Positions 34,292-42,023 of a stretch of DNA of 64,000 nt are shown one piece after another. Source of the stretch: Stappia sp. BW2 (GTDB taxonomy: Bacteria; Pseudomonadota; Alphaproteobacteria; Rhizobiales; Stappiaceae). The stretch is from contig NZ_VIRG01000066.1 of assembly GCF_008107695.1 (NCBI RefSeq), forward strand, positions 434,001 through 498,000, given 5' to 3'. A program made the translations under genes and the position numbers. Under the pieces are notes generated by a model. That model saw only the letters and a list, made by a program, of their open reading frames with translations, searched no databases and had not been told where the DNA came from. Numbering within the stretch: position 1 is the first letter of the stretch; each line of letters opens with the position of its first letter.

Positions 34292-35506
34292 ATGAGTTCC
34301 AAGACGCCGAAGATCCTGATTTACAGCCACGATTCCTTCGGGTTGGGCCATCTGAGACGCTGCCGGGCAATTGCGCAATCCCTTGTCGGCGACTTCGATA
34401 CCTTGTCCGTACTGATCCTGTCGGGTTCCCCGATCATAGGCAGTTTCGAGTTTCGATCCCGTGTCGATTTCGTGCGGATTCCGGGCGTGATCAAGCTGCG
34501 CAACGGCGAGTACACCCCGCTGTCGCTGCACATCAACATCGACCAGACTCTGGCGATCAGATCCTCGATTATCGAACATACTGCCAAGGTGTTCGATCCG
34601 GACATCTTCATCGTCGACAAGGAGCCCCTCGGGCTGCGCGGCGAAGTGCTGCGCACGCTAGAGGCCCTGAAGGATACCGACACGCGACTGGTTCTTGGAC
34701 TGCGCGATGTCATGGACGACCCGCAGGTGCTGAAGGAAGAATGGGATCGCAAGAACGTCTATCCGGCCCTGCGCGATCTTTACGACGAGATCTGGATCTA
34801 CGGACCGGAAGACATCTGCGATCCGCTGGAAGGCATCGACCTGCCGCAATCCGTCCGCGACAAGCTGCGCTACACCGGTTACCTGCGCCGGGAGCTGCCC
34901 AAATCGGCGCTCGACAATCCGGCCCCTGCCCCGTTCGATGAAGAACCGTATATCCTCGTGACGCCAGGTGGCGGTGGCGATGGCGTTGAAATGGTCGATT
35001 GGGTGATGCGCGCCTATGAAGCCCGGCAGCGCCCGCTGTTCCCGGCCCTCATCGTGCTTGGTCCCTTCATGCCCGCTGCGGCCGCGACCCAGTTCAGCGA
35101 AAGGGCGGAGCATCTGCGCGATGTCGAGATCATTCGCTTCACGCCGCAGATCGAACCCTATCTTGCCAAGGCCACGGCGATTGTCGGCATGGGCGGCTAC
35201 AACACCTTCTGCGAGATCCTGTCCTTCGACAAACCGACGCTCATGGTGCCCCGCGTCATTCCACGCCGGGAGCAGGCAATCCGGGCGGAGCGTGCGGAAC
35301 AGAGCGGGCTTTTGAAGGTGCTGCCGATCGACCAGTACCCAGATCCGGACTTGATGGCTGCGGCCTTGTCCGAACTGCCTGGCATGGCATCTCCTTCGGC
35401 TGCGGGCGTCGACAATCTGCTTGGCGGTCTGGATGTCATATCCAGCCGGGTCGGCGAAATCTTTGAAGAACAGCAGGCCACCAGCAGGAAGCTGGTCAAC
35501 TTCTGA
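34292..35506 (+). CDS. MurG-like (GT28-type) glycosyltransferase
   Basis: The 404-residue GT-B enzyme has the N-terminal loop SHDSFGLGHLRRCRAIAQSL (like the GGTGGH loop of MurG). Its C-terminal donor-binding domain has VTPGGGGDGVEMVD and MGGYNTFCEILSFDKPTLMVPR, which match GT28 nucleotide-sugar binding. No membrane segment is present; it probably acts at the cytoplasmic membrane face. First gene of the five-gene operon; ATG 34292 follows AGGGGCAG. Acceptor and sugar are unknown. It is similar in plan to the fourth gene of the same operon. Confidence 0.82.
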   Translation: MSSKTPKILIYSHDSFGLGHLRRCRAIAQSLVGDFDTLSVLILSGSPIIGSFEFRSRVDFVRIPGVIKLRNGEYTPLSLHINIDQTLAIRSSIIEHTAKVFDPDIFIVDKEPLGLRGEVLRTLEALKDTDTRLVLGLRDVMDDPQVLKEEWDRKNVYPALRDLYDEIWIYGPEDICDPLEGIDLPQSVRDKLRYTGYLRRELPKSALDNPAPAPFDEEPYILVTPGGGGDGVEMVDWVMRAYEARQRPLFPALIVLGPFMPAAAATQFSERAEHLRDVEIIRFTPQIEPYLAKATAIVGMGGYNTFCEILSFDKPTLMVPRVIPRREQAIRAERAEQSGLLKVLPIDQYPDPDLMAAALSELPGMASPSAAGVDNLLGGLDVISSRVGEIFEEQQATSRKLVNF

Positions 35507-35549
35507 CCACCCCGTCACCAGCAAACCGAATTCTTTCAAGGGCCGACCG

Positions 35550-36770
35550 ATGTCCCGTATCGCCGTTGTGGTCAAAGGCTATCCCCGCCTGTCCGAAACC
35601 TTTATTGCCCAGGAAATGCTTGGTCTGGAGCGGCGGGGAATCGAAATTCTGATTGTCGCCCTGCGCAGGCCTTACGATCCCTATATCCACGACCTGCACC
35701 GGCAGATCAGCGCGGAAGTCATGTATCTGCCGGAATATGTGAAAGACGACCCGGCACGTGTTGCCCGTGCCAAACGCTGGGCAGAAAATCAGCCGACTTT
35801 CAAGGAAGCCAAGGCTCTGTTCGATGCCGACTTCGCGCATCAGCCGAACGCAGACCGGCAGCGCCGTTGGGCGCAGGGGTGCGTCTTCGCGCATGAATTG
35901 CCGGAAGACGTGACCTGGATCTACACCCACTATCTGCATACGCCCTGCTCCGCCTCGCGCTATGCGGCGCATCTTTCCGGGCGGAAATGGTCCTTCTCGG
36001 CGCACGCCAAGGACATCTGGACCAGCCCGGACTGGGACCTGAGGACCAAGATCAACGACGCGGCCTGGGGCGTCACCTGTACGGCGGTCAACGCCGAACA
36101 TCTGAAAGGCCTCGCCGACGAGCCGGACAAGATCGAACTGCTCTATCACGGGCTCGACTTCTCCGGTTTTCCCGAGCCAAAGGCAAAAGGAGCGGCGCGT
36201 GACGGCGGTGCGGAGCCCGTGCGCCTGGTTTCCGTCGGTCGCGCCGTCGAGAAGAAGGGCTATGACGACCTTCTGGACGCGCTTGTACAGCTTCCCGCGT
36301 CTCTCAACTGGCAGTTCACGCATATTGGCGGCGGTGAGCTTTCCGACATCCTGAAGGCAAAGGCTGATGAGTTGAACCTGTCGGACAGGATCATCTGGCG
36401 GGGAGCCCAGCCACGCGAAGAGGTGATTGCGACCTGCCGCGAGGCGGACCTCTTCGTGCTACCGTCCAAGCTTGCCAGATCCGGTGACAGGGATGGCCTG
36501 CCCAACGTCTTGATGGAAGCACAATCCATGGGGATTTGCTGCCTCTCCACCAGGGTTTCCGCGATACCTGAATTGATCCTGGATGGCGAAACCGGTGTGC
36601 TGGTTGATCCGGGCGCGCCAGAGGCTCTGGCTGCAGCAATGCAGAACCTGATGACCGCGCCTGAAACACGTCACCGTCTTGGGCTTGCCGCGGCCAAGCG
36701 GGTCAGAACGACCTTCTCGACAGACCCGGGTCTTGATCGGCTCGCAGACAAATTCCGCAAGGTCCTTTAG
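35550..36770 (+). CDS. GT4-family glycosyltransferase
   Basis: The product has about 406 residues. The start MSRIAVVVKGYPRLSETFIAQEML is typical of family 4 colanic-acid/EPS-type enzymes (KGYPRLSETFI motif). The C-terminal Rossmann domain has LVSVGRAVEKKGYDDLLDAL, a lysine-containing EX7E-type region DLFVLPSKLARSGDRDGLPNVLMEAQSMG, and PELILDGETGVLV. It is a retaining GT-B enzyme using a nucleotide sugar. The open frame extends back into the preceding gene, but ATG 35550 gives the family start. The gap to the upstream gene is 43 bases. Confidence 0.9.
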   Translation: MSRIAVVVKGYPRLSETFIAQEMLGLERRGIEILIVALRRPYDPYIHDLHRQISAEVMYLPEYVKDDPARVARAKRWAENQPTFKEAKALFDADFAHQPNADRQRRWAQGCVFAHELPEDVTWIYTHYLHTPCSASRYAAHLSGRKWSFSAHAKDIWTSPDWDLRTKINDAAWGVTCTAVNAEHLKGLADEPDKIELLYHGLDFSGFPEPKAKGAARDGGAEPVRLVSVGRAVEKKGYDDLLDALVQLPASLNWQFTHIGGGELSDILKAKADELNLSDRIIWRGAQPREEVIATCREADLFVLPSKLARSGDRDGLPNVLMEAQSMGICCLSTRVSAIPELILDGETGVLVDPGAPEALAAAMQNLMTAPETRHRLGLAAAKRVRTTFSTDPGLDRLADKFRKVL

Positions 36771-36790
36771 GCCCTACGCTTAGGAAAATC

Positions 36791-37918
36791 ATGAAAATCG
36801 CTTTCACTGCCCCGATGAAACCGCTGGATCATCCAGTCCCGTCCGGCGACCGGACCATGGGACGATTGATCGTGAAGGCACTGGAAAGTCTCGGGCATGA
36901 GGTGACGATTGCCAGCCGGTTCCGGTCGTGGCGCAAGGACGGCAGCGACAGTATCCAGTCTGAAGTGCGCGAGCAGGCGCTCGCCGAGGCAGAGCGGATA
37001 GGCGCCGACTGGGAGCAGTCGGGCTACCGGCCCGATCTTTTCCTGACCTATCATCTTTACCACAAGGCGCCAGACTGGATCGGCCCTGCTCTTGCTGACC
37101 GGTTCGACCTTCCCTACGCCATCGTGGAAGCCAGCCGCGCGCCGAAACGGCAACAGGGCGACTGGGCGTCCGGCTTTGCCGCCGCCGACGCGGCCTTGCA
37201 GCGCGCCGACGCCGTCGCTGCGCTCCACCATGCGGATGCCGAATGCCTTGCAGAGGTCGTCCCTCATCGCTGTCTTTCGGTGATGCTGCCGTTTCTGGAT
37301 GCCGACCCCTTTCTGGCCGCCGCGGCCTACGCCAAGCCTCTGGCAGCACCTCCGCTCAACCTGCTGGCTGTCGGCATGATGCGCGAGGGCGACAAGCAGC
37401 GCTCCTACGAAGTGCTTGCCGCGGCGCTGGCCGAGCTTCGGGATCTGCCCTGGCAACTGACACTGATTGGCGACGGCCCGGTGCGCGATCAGGTGCTGGG
37501 GCTTTTTCCAGCCGAGCGGATCACCTGGCTCGGCGCTCTGTCCGGCGAGGACCTTCCTGCCCAATACGCGCGGCACGACCTCCTCGTCTGGCCGGCGATC
37601 CGAGAAGCCTTCGGCCTCGTTCTGCTGGAAGCGCAAGCAGCAGGCGTCGGTGTCATTGCCGGTGACACCTTCGGGGTTCCCGATATTGTCCGCGACGGGG
37701 AAACAGGATTGCTGTCGCCTGAGGGGGACGCACATGCCCTCGCCGCCAACCTGCGCCGTGCGATGCAGGAGCCGGCGCTTGTGGACAGGCTGGGCCTGGC
37801 CGCGCGCCATCACATCCAGCATTTTCACACCCTTCCGGCAGGCGCTGCCCGGCTGGAAGCCCTTGCGGAAAAGGCCGTGCGGAACCACCTGAGCCGCCGG
37901 GAGACGAAAGACGCATGA
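36791..37918 (+). CDS. GT4-family glycosyltransferase
   Basis: The 375-residue product starts MKIAFTAPMKPLDHPVPSGDRTMGRLI. Its C-terminal GT-B half has LLAVGMMREGDKQRSYEVLAAAL, LVWPAIREAFGLVLLEAQAAGVGVIAGDTFGVPDIVRDGETGLL (the EX7E region EAFGLVLLE) and a tail of helices. It is a retaining nucleotide-sugar-dependent transferase, donor unknown. It starts 20 bases after the previous gene and overlaps the next by 4 bases (ATGA), so translation is coupled. Confidence 0.88.
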   Translation: MKIAFTAPMKPLDHPVPSGDRTMGRLIVKALESLGHEVTIASRFRSWRKDGSDSIQSEVREQALAEAERIGADWEQSGYRPDLFLTYHLYHKAPDWIGPALADRFDLPYAIVEASRAPKRQQGDWASGFAAADAALQRADAVAALHHADAECLAEVVPHRCLSVMLPFLDADPFLAAAAYAKPLAAPPLNLLAVGMMREGDKQRSYEVLAAALAELRDLPWQLTLIGDGPVRDQVLGLFPAERITWLGALSGEDLPAQYARHDLLVWPAIREAFGLVLLEAQAAGVGVIAGDTFGVPDIVRDGETGLLSPEGDAHALAANLRRAMQEPALVDRLGLAARHHIQHFHTLPAGAARLEALAEKAVRNHLSRRETKDA

Positions 37919-39069
37919 GCTTCAAGGCCCTCATTCATGTTCAGCATCTGCTTGGGACAGGCCACGTCGTGCGGGCGGCCGCCATCGGCAAGGCGCTGTC
38001 CGCCGAAGGCGTGGAGGTTACCCTTGCCAGCGGCAACGCCATACCGCCGACACTCGACACCGGGCCGCTGAAGGTCGTCGAGCTCCCAGCCTGCAAAAGC
38101 CCGGATGCCAGCTTCAAGCGCCTTGTGACTTTGGATAATGAAGATATTGACGAGGCTTGGAAAATCGCGCGCGTTAAAGCATCGATTCAAGTTCTCGATG
38201 CCGACGACTACGACCTGCTTTTGACCGAGACCTACCCTTTCGGCCGCCGCCAGCTCGACTTTGAGCTGACCCCGCTGCTGGAAGCGGCAACGTCCCGCAC
38301 AAGGGCGCCGCTGATTGCCACGTCCATCCGGGATATTCTGGTGCGCAAGAAGCAGCTCTGGAAGGAGCGCTGGATGGCGGACCAGGCGCTGAAATACTAC
38401 GACCGGATCCTGATCCATTCCGATCCCGACTTCATCCGCCTTGCCGACAGTTTCCCCTTTGCCGAGGAGGTCGACCATCTGGTTCGCTACACCGGGTATG
38501 TGGGCGGCGAGCCCCGGCCTGCCGCTGAAGGCACCGATGGCGAGGACGAGGTGGTCATTTCTTGTGGCGGCGGCGCCGTTGCCGAAAGCCTGCTGTCGGC
38601 AGCGTTGGAAGCAAGGCCACTGTCCCGGCGAGCCGAAGACACACAGTGGCGGGTGCTGATCGGTCACGATATTTCCGACGATGCCTTTGCCATCTACCGG
38701 CAAAGCGCCGTCGACGGCGTGATCGTGGAGCGGGCCCGGCGAGACTTCCCGGACCTTCTGAAACGCGCGCGGCTTTCCGTCAGCCAGGCGGGTTACAACA
38801 CGGTGCTCGACATTCTACAGGCCGGGGTTCCAGCCGTTTTCGTGCCCTTTGCCCAGATCAACGAAACCGAACAGACGCAACGCGCGGAAGCGCTGGCCGG
38901 CCATGGCCGGGCCATTGTCACGCCGGAGGCAGACCTTACGCCGGAGCGGCTTGCTGGCGCCATTGACGATGCCCTTGCCCTTTCCCGCAGCAAGCACACA
39001 GTCCGCCTCGGCGGCGCCGAGGAAAGCGCCCGCGTCCTGCTTCAAGACCTGAAGGACCGGATGACATGA
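37915..39069 (+). CDS. MurG-like (GT28-type) glycosyltransferase
   Basis: The 384-residue product has the same plan as the first gene of the operon: N-terminal loop HVQHLLGTGHVVRAAAIGKAL and a C-terminal GT28-like donor domain with VISCGGGAVAESLL and SQAGYNTVLDILQAGVPAVFVPF. The central acceptor region differs, so the two probably use different acceptors. The ATG overlaps the upstream stop, and its own stop overlaps the next ATG, indicating tight co-expression with both neighbours. Confidence 0.82.
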   Translation: MSFKALIHVQHLLGTGHVVRAAAIGKALSAEGVEVTLASGNAIPPTLDTGPLKVVELPACKSPDASFKRLVTLDNEDIDEAWKIARVKASIQVLDADDYDLLLTETYPFGRRQLDFELTPLLEAATSRTRAPLIATSIRDILVRKKQLWKERWMADQALKYYDRILIHSDPDFIRLADSFPFAEEVDHLVRYTGYVGGEPRPAAEGTDGEDEVVISCGGGAVAESLLSAALEARPLSRRAEDTQWRVLIGHDISDDAFAIYRQSAVDGVIVERARRDFPDLLKRARLSVSQAGYNTVLDILQAGVPAVFVPFAQINETEQTQRAEALAGHGRAIVTPEADLTPERLAGAIDDALALSRSKHTVRLGGAEESARVLLQDLKDRMT

Positions 39070-39848
39070 CCACTGATGCGAAGCGCTTCCGGCAAGAGCT
39101 GACCGATCATCTCGACTGGTTCGCCGAACGCGGCCGCAAGGTGCGCTTCTGGTGGCGGGATGACGATGCCGTCGAGCCGACGCCTGCCCTTGAGCGTATG
39201 CTGTCGCTCGCCGACAGCCACAACGTCGATCTGGCATTCGCCGTCATTCCGAAGATGGCCACCAGAGCCCTTGCAGAGCGGCTTGCCGGGGAGCCTCATG
39301 CGCTGGTCTTGCAGCATGGCTGGCAGCACAAGAATTTCCAACGGAAGGATCTCGGCGAAAAGGCCGCGGAGCTTGGCTCCCGGCGGGACCCGGACGAACT
39401 GATGGCCGAGCTCAAGTCAGGCCATGACCGCCTTCAGGAGCTCTTCGGCGAGAAGTTCGTCAAGGCCATGGTGCCGCCCTGGAACCGGATCGACCCGGAA
39501 ATCTCGCGCCGTCTGCCTGGCCTCGGCCTGCCGGGTCTTTCAACCTTTACCTGGCACAACTTTCCGCGGGCGCATCAGCTCCAGTCGCACATCGACATCC
39601 TGAAATGGAAAAAGCAGGTGCGCTTCATCGGCTGGGAAAGCGCGCGCCTTCGTTTCGATCTACAGCTGACCCGCCGGCGCAACACCGGCACCGAGCCGGT
39701 TGGCCTCCTCACGCACCATCTGGTGCATGACGATGGCTGCTTCGAGTTTCTGGACGTTTTCCTGGAGATTGCCGCCCATCATGAAGGTGCGGAATGGCCG
39801 GAGGTGAAGAGCCTTTTCGGCGAGAATGGCTCCTGGCCGTTCGGATGA
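39066..39848 (+). CDS. NodB-like polysaccharide deacetylase
   Basis: The 260-residue protein has the NodB-homology first motif as FWWRDDDAVEPTP (catalytic base Asp and metal Asp), a His-containing second motif in LVLQHGWQHKNFQ, and a third region VPPWNRIDPEIS (Arg/Pro motif). A late LTHHLVHDD could supply the catalytic His. No signal peptide is seen, so it appears cytoplasmic. It would remove acetyl groups from an N-acetylated sugar, probably on the operon's glycan precursor. Last gene of the operon. Confidence 0.8.
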   Translation: MTTDAKRFRQELTDHLDWFAERGRKVRFWWRDDDAVEPTPALERMLSLADSHNVDLAFAVIPKMATRALAERLAGEPHALVLQHGWQHKNFQRKDLGEKAAELGSRRDPDELMAELKSGHDRLQELFGEKFVKAMVPPWNRIDPEISRRLPGLGLPGLSTFTWHNFPRAHQLQSHIDILKWKKQVRFIGWESARLRFDLQLTRRRNTGTEPVGLLTHHLVHDDGCFEFLDVFLEIAAHHEGAEWPEVKSLFGENGSWPFG

Positions 39849-39900
39849 GGCTTGGAGCGTGTCGCCTAAAGCGCGCTCCTGAAAGAGAGGCTATCAAGTC

Positions 39901-40206
39901 ATGAAAGACACGCTTTATATTCTCACTCCCGGCTTCGAAGATCCCGCCTATCCCGGCAAGACCTTCTACTGCTGGCATTGCGCGCTGATGGAAGGCGTGC
40001 TTGCCTCCTTTCCGGAGCTTGCAGAACGTCTCGATGTTCGCCGCATTGCCTGGCCGAAACCGCGCAAGGAAGTTGCAGATTTGCTGGGGGAAGACAATCA
40101 GTCTTTGCCGGTGCTGGTGCTCGCCGAAGGCGGTTTCATCGATGACAAGGATGCGATCCTCGACGCCCTCACCGAGCGGCATGGCTTTCCGCATCCTCAC
40201 CCCTGA
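39901..40206 (+). CDS. DUF3088 protein
   Basis: The 101-residue product matches the DUF3088 pattern: DTLYILTPGFEDPAYPGKTFYCWHCALMEGVL with a CxxC-like CWHC, then VRRIAWPKPRKEVADLLGEDNQSLPVLVLAEG. The layout resembles a small thioredoxin or glutaredoxin-like fold with the CWHC pair placed near the N-terminus. No function has been assigned. It starts 52 bases after the deacetylase and may be the tail of the same transcript; the short gap contains GGAGCG/CGCTCC arms. Confidence 0.75.
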   Translation: MKDTLYILTPGFEDPAYPGKTFYCWHCALMEGVLASFPELAERLDVRRIAWPKPRKEVADLLGEDNQSLPVLVLAEGGFIDDKDAILDALTERHGFPHPHP

Positions 40207-40239
40207 CAGGCAGAGACAAGACCTGGCGTTCGTCCTCGT

Positions 40240-40758
40240 CTATTCCGCCGCTTCCAGCCGCTCCGGCTTCAACACGGCAGAATATTGCTTGCGCAACAGC
40301 GCGAGTTTCGGGTCGATATAGGTCTTGCAGAATGGACGCTCCGGACCCTTGGCGTAATAGTTCCGGAACTGCTCATCCGACGGTTTGAACTGGGCAAGCG
40401 TCATCACACTGGTGACAAGCGGTTCGTCGAATTCGTGCTGCAGGCCGCGCAGAATGCGCCCGACCTTTACGCCTGTCCCTGCGTCATAGACATAGACCGC
40501 GCTGCGGTACTTGCCGCGCATCTTGTGGCGCGACATGCTGGAGTGGGTGCGCAGATGGATCTCGATCAGGACCTCCAGCGGCAGCGCGACCGGATCGAAG
40601 GTGACAACCACCGCTTCTGACCAGGCGTCTTCAGGCGGATCGGAGCGGATAAAGCCCTGGTCCACGTTCGAAATGCCCGCAATTGCCTGAAAGACGGCCT
40701 CGGTGCACCAATGGCATCCACCGCCCAGCCCGATTTTCACCCCGGCCTCCAATGTCAT
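40240..40758 (-). CDS. msrA: Peptide methionine (S)-S-oxide reductase
   Basis: About 172 residues of MsrA. The catalytic motif reads GGGCHWCTEAVF (Cys near residue 15; the usual Phe after Cys is His), followed by GISNVDQGFI, the Glu/Asp region and HSSMSRHKMRGKYRSAVYVYD. The motif HSSMSRHKMRGKYRS replaces the usual DPTxxNxQGxDxGxQYRS, so this is a divergent MsrA clade. It reduces methionine-S-sulfoxide in proteins. The longer frame to 40860 lacks family character; ATG 40758 has GGAG 8 bases upstream. It is convergent with the DUF3088 gene. Confidence 0.88.
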   Translation of the reverse strand: MTLEAGVKIGLGGGCHWCTEAVFQAIAGISNVDQGFIRSDPPEDAWSEAVVVTFDPVALPLEVLIEIHLRTHSSMSRHKMRGKYRSAVYVYDAGTGVKVGRILRGLQHEFDEPLVTSVMTLAQFKPSDEQFRNYYAKGPERPFCKTYIDPKLALLRKQYSAVLKPERLEAAE

Positions 40759-41050
40759 GATCGATGCTCCCAGTGTGACGTCAGGCGTTTCATTTGCAAA
40801 ACGGCTTGGCGAAGATTCCCCCAGAGGAGATCGTATGCCGTCAATTGACAGAAGACGCACAACAGAAGATTGTGAGGCATGATCAATCGCGCGGCCCTAC
40901 ATCTAACCATGGTGCACATCGTCGTTCCCGCAGGGGACGCGAAGGGATCGCCGTTGGCTGAAAAAGCCTAGCCGGATCACATCGCAACCCTGCTTCGAGG
41001 AGCAGGGTTTGCCAGATGCCTGCTCTCTCGATCACATCCAAGAGAGCAAC

Positions 41051-41599
41051 ATGAACATATCAGACATTCCTGCGGAGTTTGCTCCGGTTTCCATGGCCAG
41101 AAGCTGGCCTGAAGGCCTGGTCATTCGCGCTGAAAGACCGGAAGACGTGGACGGCCTGACCGTTCTGCAAGGTCTGCCGAAGTTCCGGGAGGGCACATTG
41201 CGCCTGCCCTACCCAAGGCGCAAGGACGTCGAGGCCCGTGTGAGCCAGTCCTCACCGGACAAGGTGTCCCTGGTCGGTTACCTGGGCGAAAAACTGGTCG
41301 CCGCCGCCGGCTTTACCCGATTTGCCGGCAGGCGCGGACATGCTGCCAGTCTGGGGATGGGGGTGCACGACGATTATTCCGGACGCGGGATCGGCCAGGC
41401 GATGCTGGGCGAACTGATCGAGATTGCCGAAAACTGGATGAACATCCACCGGCTGGAACTAACCGTCTTTGCGGACAACGATCCTGCTGTCCGGCTCTAT
41501 CAGAAGCTCGGCTTCGAAATTGAAGGCACCTTGAGAGACTTCGCCTTCCGCTCCGGGGCATTTGTCGATGCTTACGCGATGGCGCGCCTGAGGGAGTGA
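41051..41599 (+). CDS. GNAT family N-acetyltransferase
   Basis: About 182 residues. Motifs: LVIRAERPEDVDGLTVLQ, the central LVAAAGFTRFAGRRGHAASLGMGVHDDYSGRGIGQAMLGELIEIAE with the acetyl-CoA loop SGRGIG, and the C-terminal LTVFADNDPAVRLYQKLGFEIEGTLRDFAFRSG. The ending is close to RimL/SpeG-like and phosphinothricin-type acetyltransferases. Substrate unknown. I use ATG 41051; the frame is open to 41009. Confidence 0.85.
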   Translation: MNISDIPAEFAPVSMARSWPEGLVIRAERPEDVDGLTVLQGLPKFREGTLRLPYPRRKDVEARVSQSSPDKVSLVGYLGEKLVAAAGFTRFAGRRGHAASLGMGVHDDYSGRGIGQAMLGELIEIAENWMNIHRLELTVFADNDPAVRLYQKLGFEIEGTLRDFAFRSGAFVDAYAMARLRE

Positions 41600-41629
41600 G
41601 TGAAAGGCACGCGCTAATCTCTTTCCTTG

Positions 41630-41750
41630 TCGTCCCGGTTTGCCGCTTAAGCGGCAGGACCGGGACCCAGTATTCGCACATCTCGGCCGAAAACTGGGCA
41701 ATCTCAGAAGGTTACTGGATCCCGGCCTTTTCTGGGAGGACAAGTGACGT
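41630..41750. repeat. Dispersed palindromic repeat, copy 1
   Basis: A first hairpin (41633-41665) has arms TCCCGGT / ACCGGGA around the palindrome GCCGCTTAAGCGGC. It is followed by a second imperfect unit ACTGGATCCCGGCC...CTGGGAGGACA (41714-41742). The CGTC-CCCGG / CCGGGA-CCCAGT style is that of the short interspersed repeats of alphaproteobacteria. It lies between convergent genes and may terminate both. Confidence 0.55.
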
Positions 41751-41792
41751 CTGCTTGAACATGCAGCGAAACTGGTGGTTCGCCCTGCTGGC

Positions 41793-42020
41793 TCAAGCCG
41801 CTTCCCTTTTCTCCGCCGCCTTGGGATTGGCCGCGAAGTCGATGGCTGCCTTCATGACATCCGTATCACCGATCTGGTTGGCGAGGATGAGGATCAGCCG
41901 GGCATTCATGCAATTGGCGTCCTCATCACTCATATGGCGCTGGCTGGAGACCAGATACTCATAAAAGCCGTCCGGATCGGGCAGATTGCGTGTCAGGTTC
42001 AGCTTCGGATTCAGGGGCAT
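41793..42020 (-). CDS. DUF2783 small protein
   Basis: The 75-residue product fits DUF2783: LNLTRNLPDPDGFYEYLVSSQRHMSDEDANCMNARLILILANQIGD, ending with an alanine/lysine-rich tail. It begins 3 bases after the stop of the FAD monooxygenase on the same strand. DUF2783 genes are usually found beside such monooxygenases, so it may be an accessory or regulatory subunit; its biochemical role is not known to me. Confidence 0.8.
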   Translation of the reverse strand: MPLNPKLNLTRNLPDPDGFYEYLVSSQRHMSDEDANCMNARLILILANQIGDTDVMKAAIDFAANPKAAEKREAA

Positions 42021-42023
42021 GGT

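Noticed and set aside
36767-37888. Minus-strand open frame of 373 codons
   Set aside because: Antisense to a GT4 glycosyltransferase that has family motifs and tight operon overlaps.
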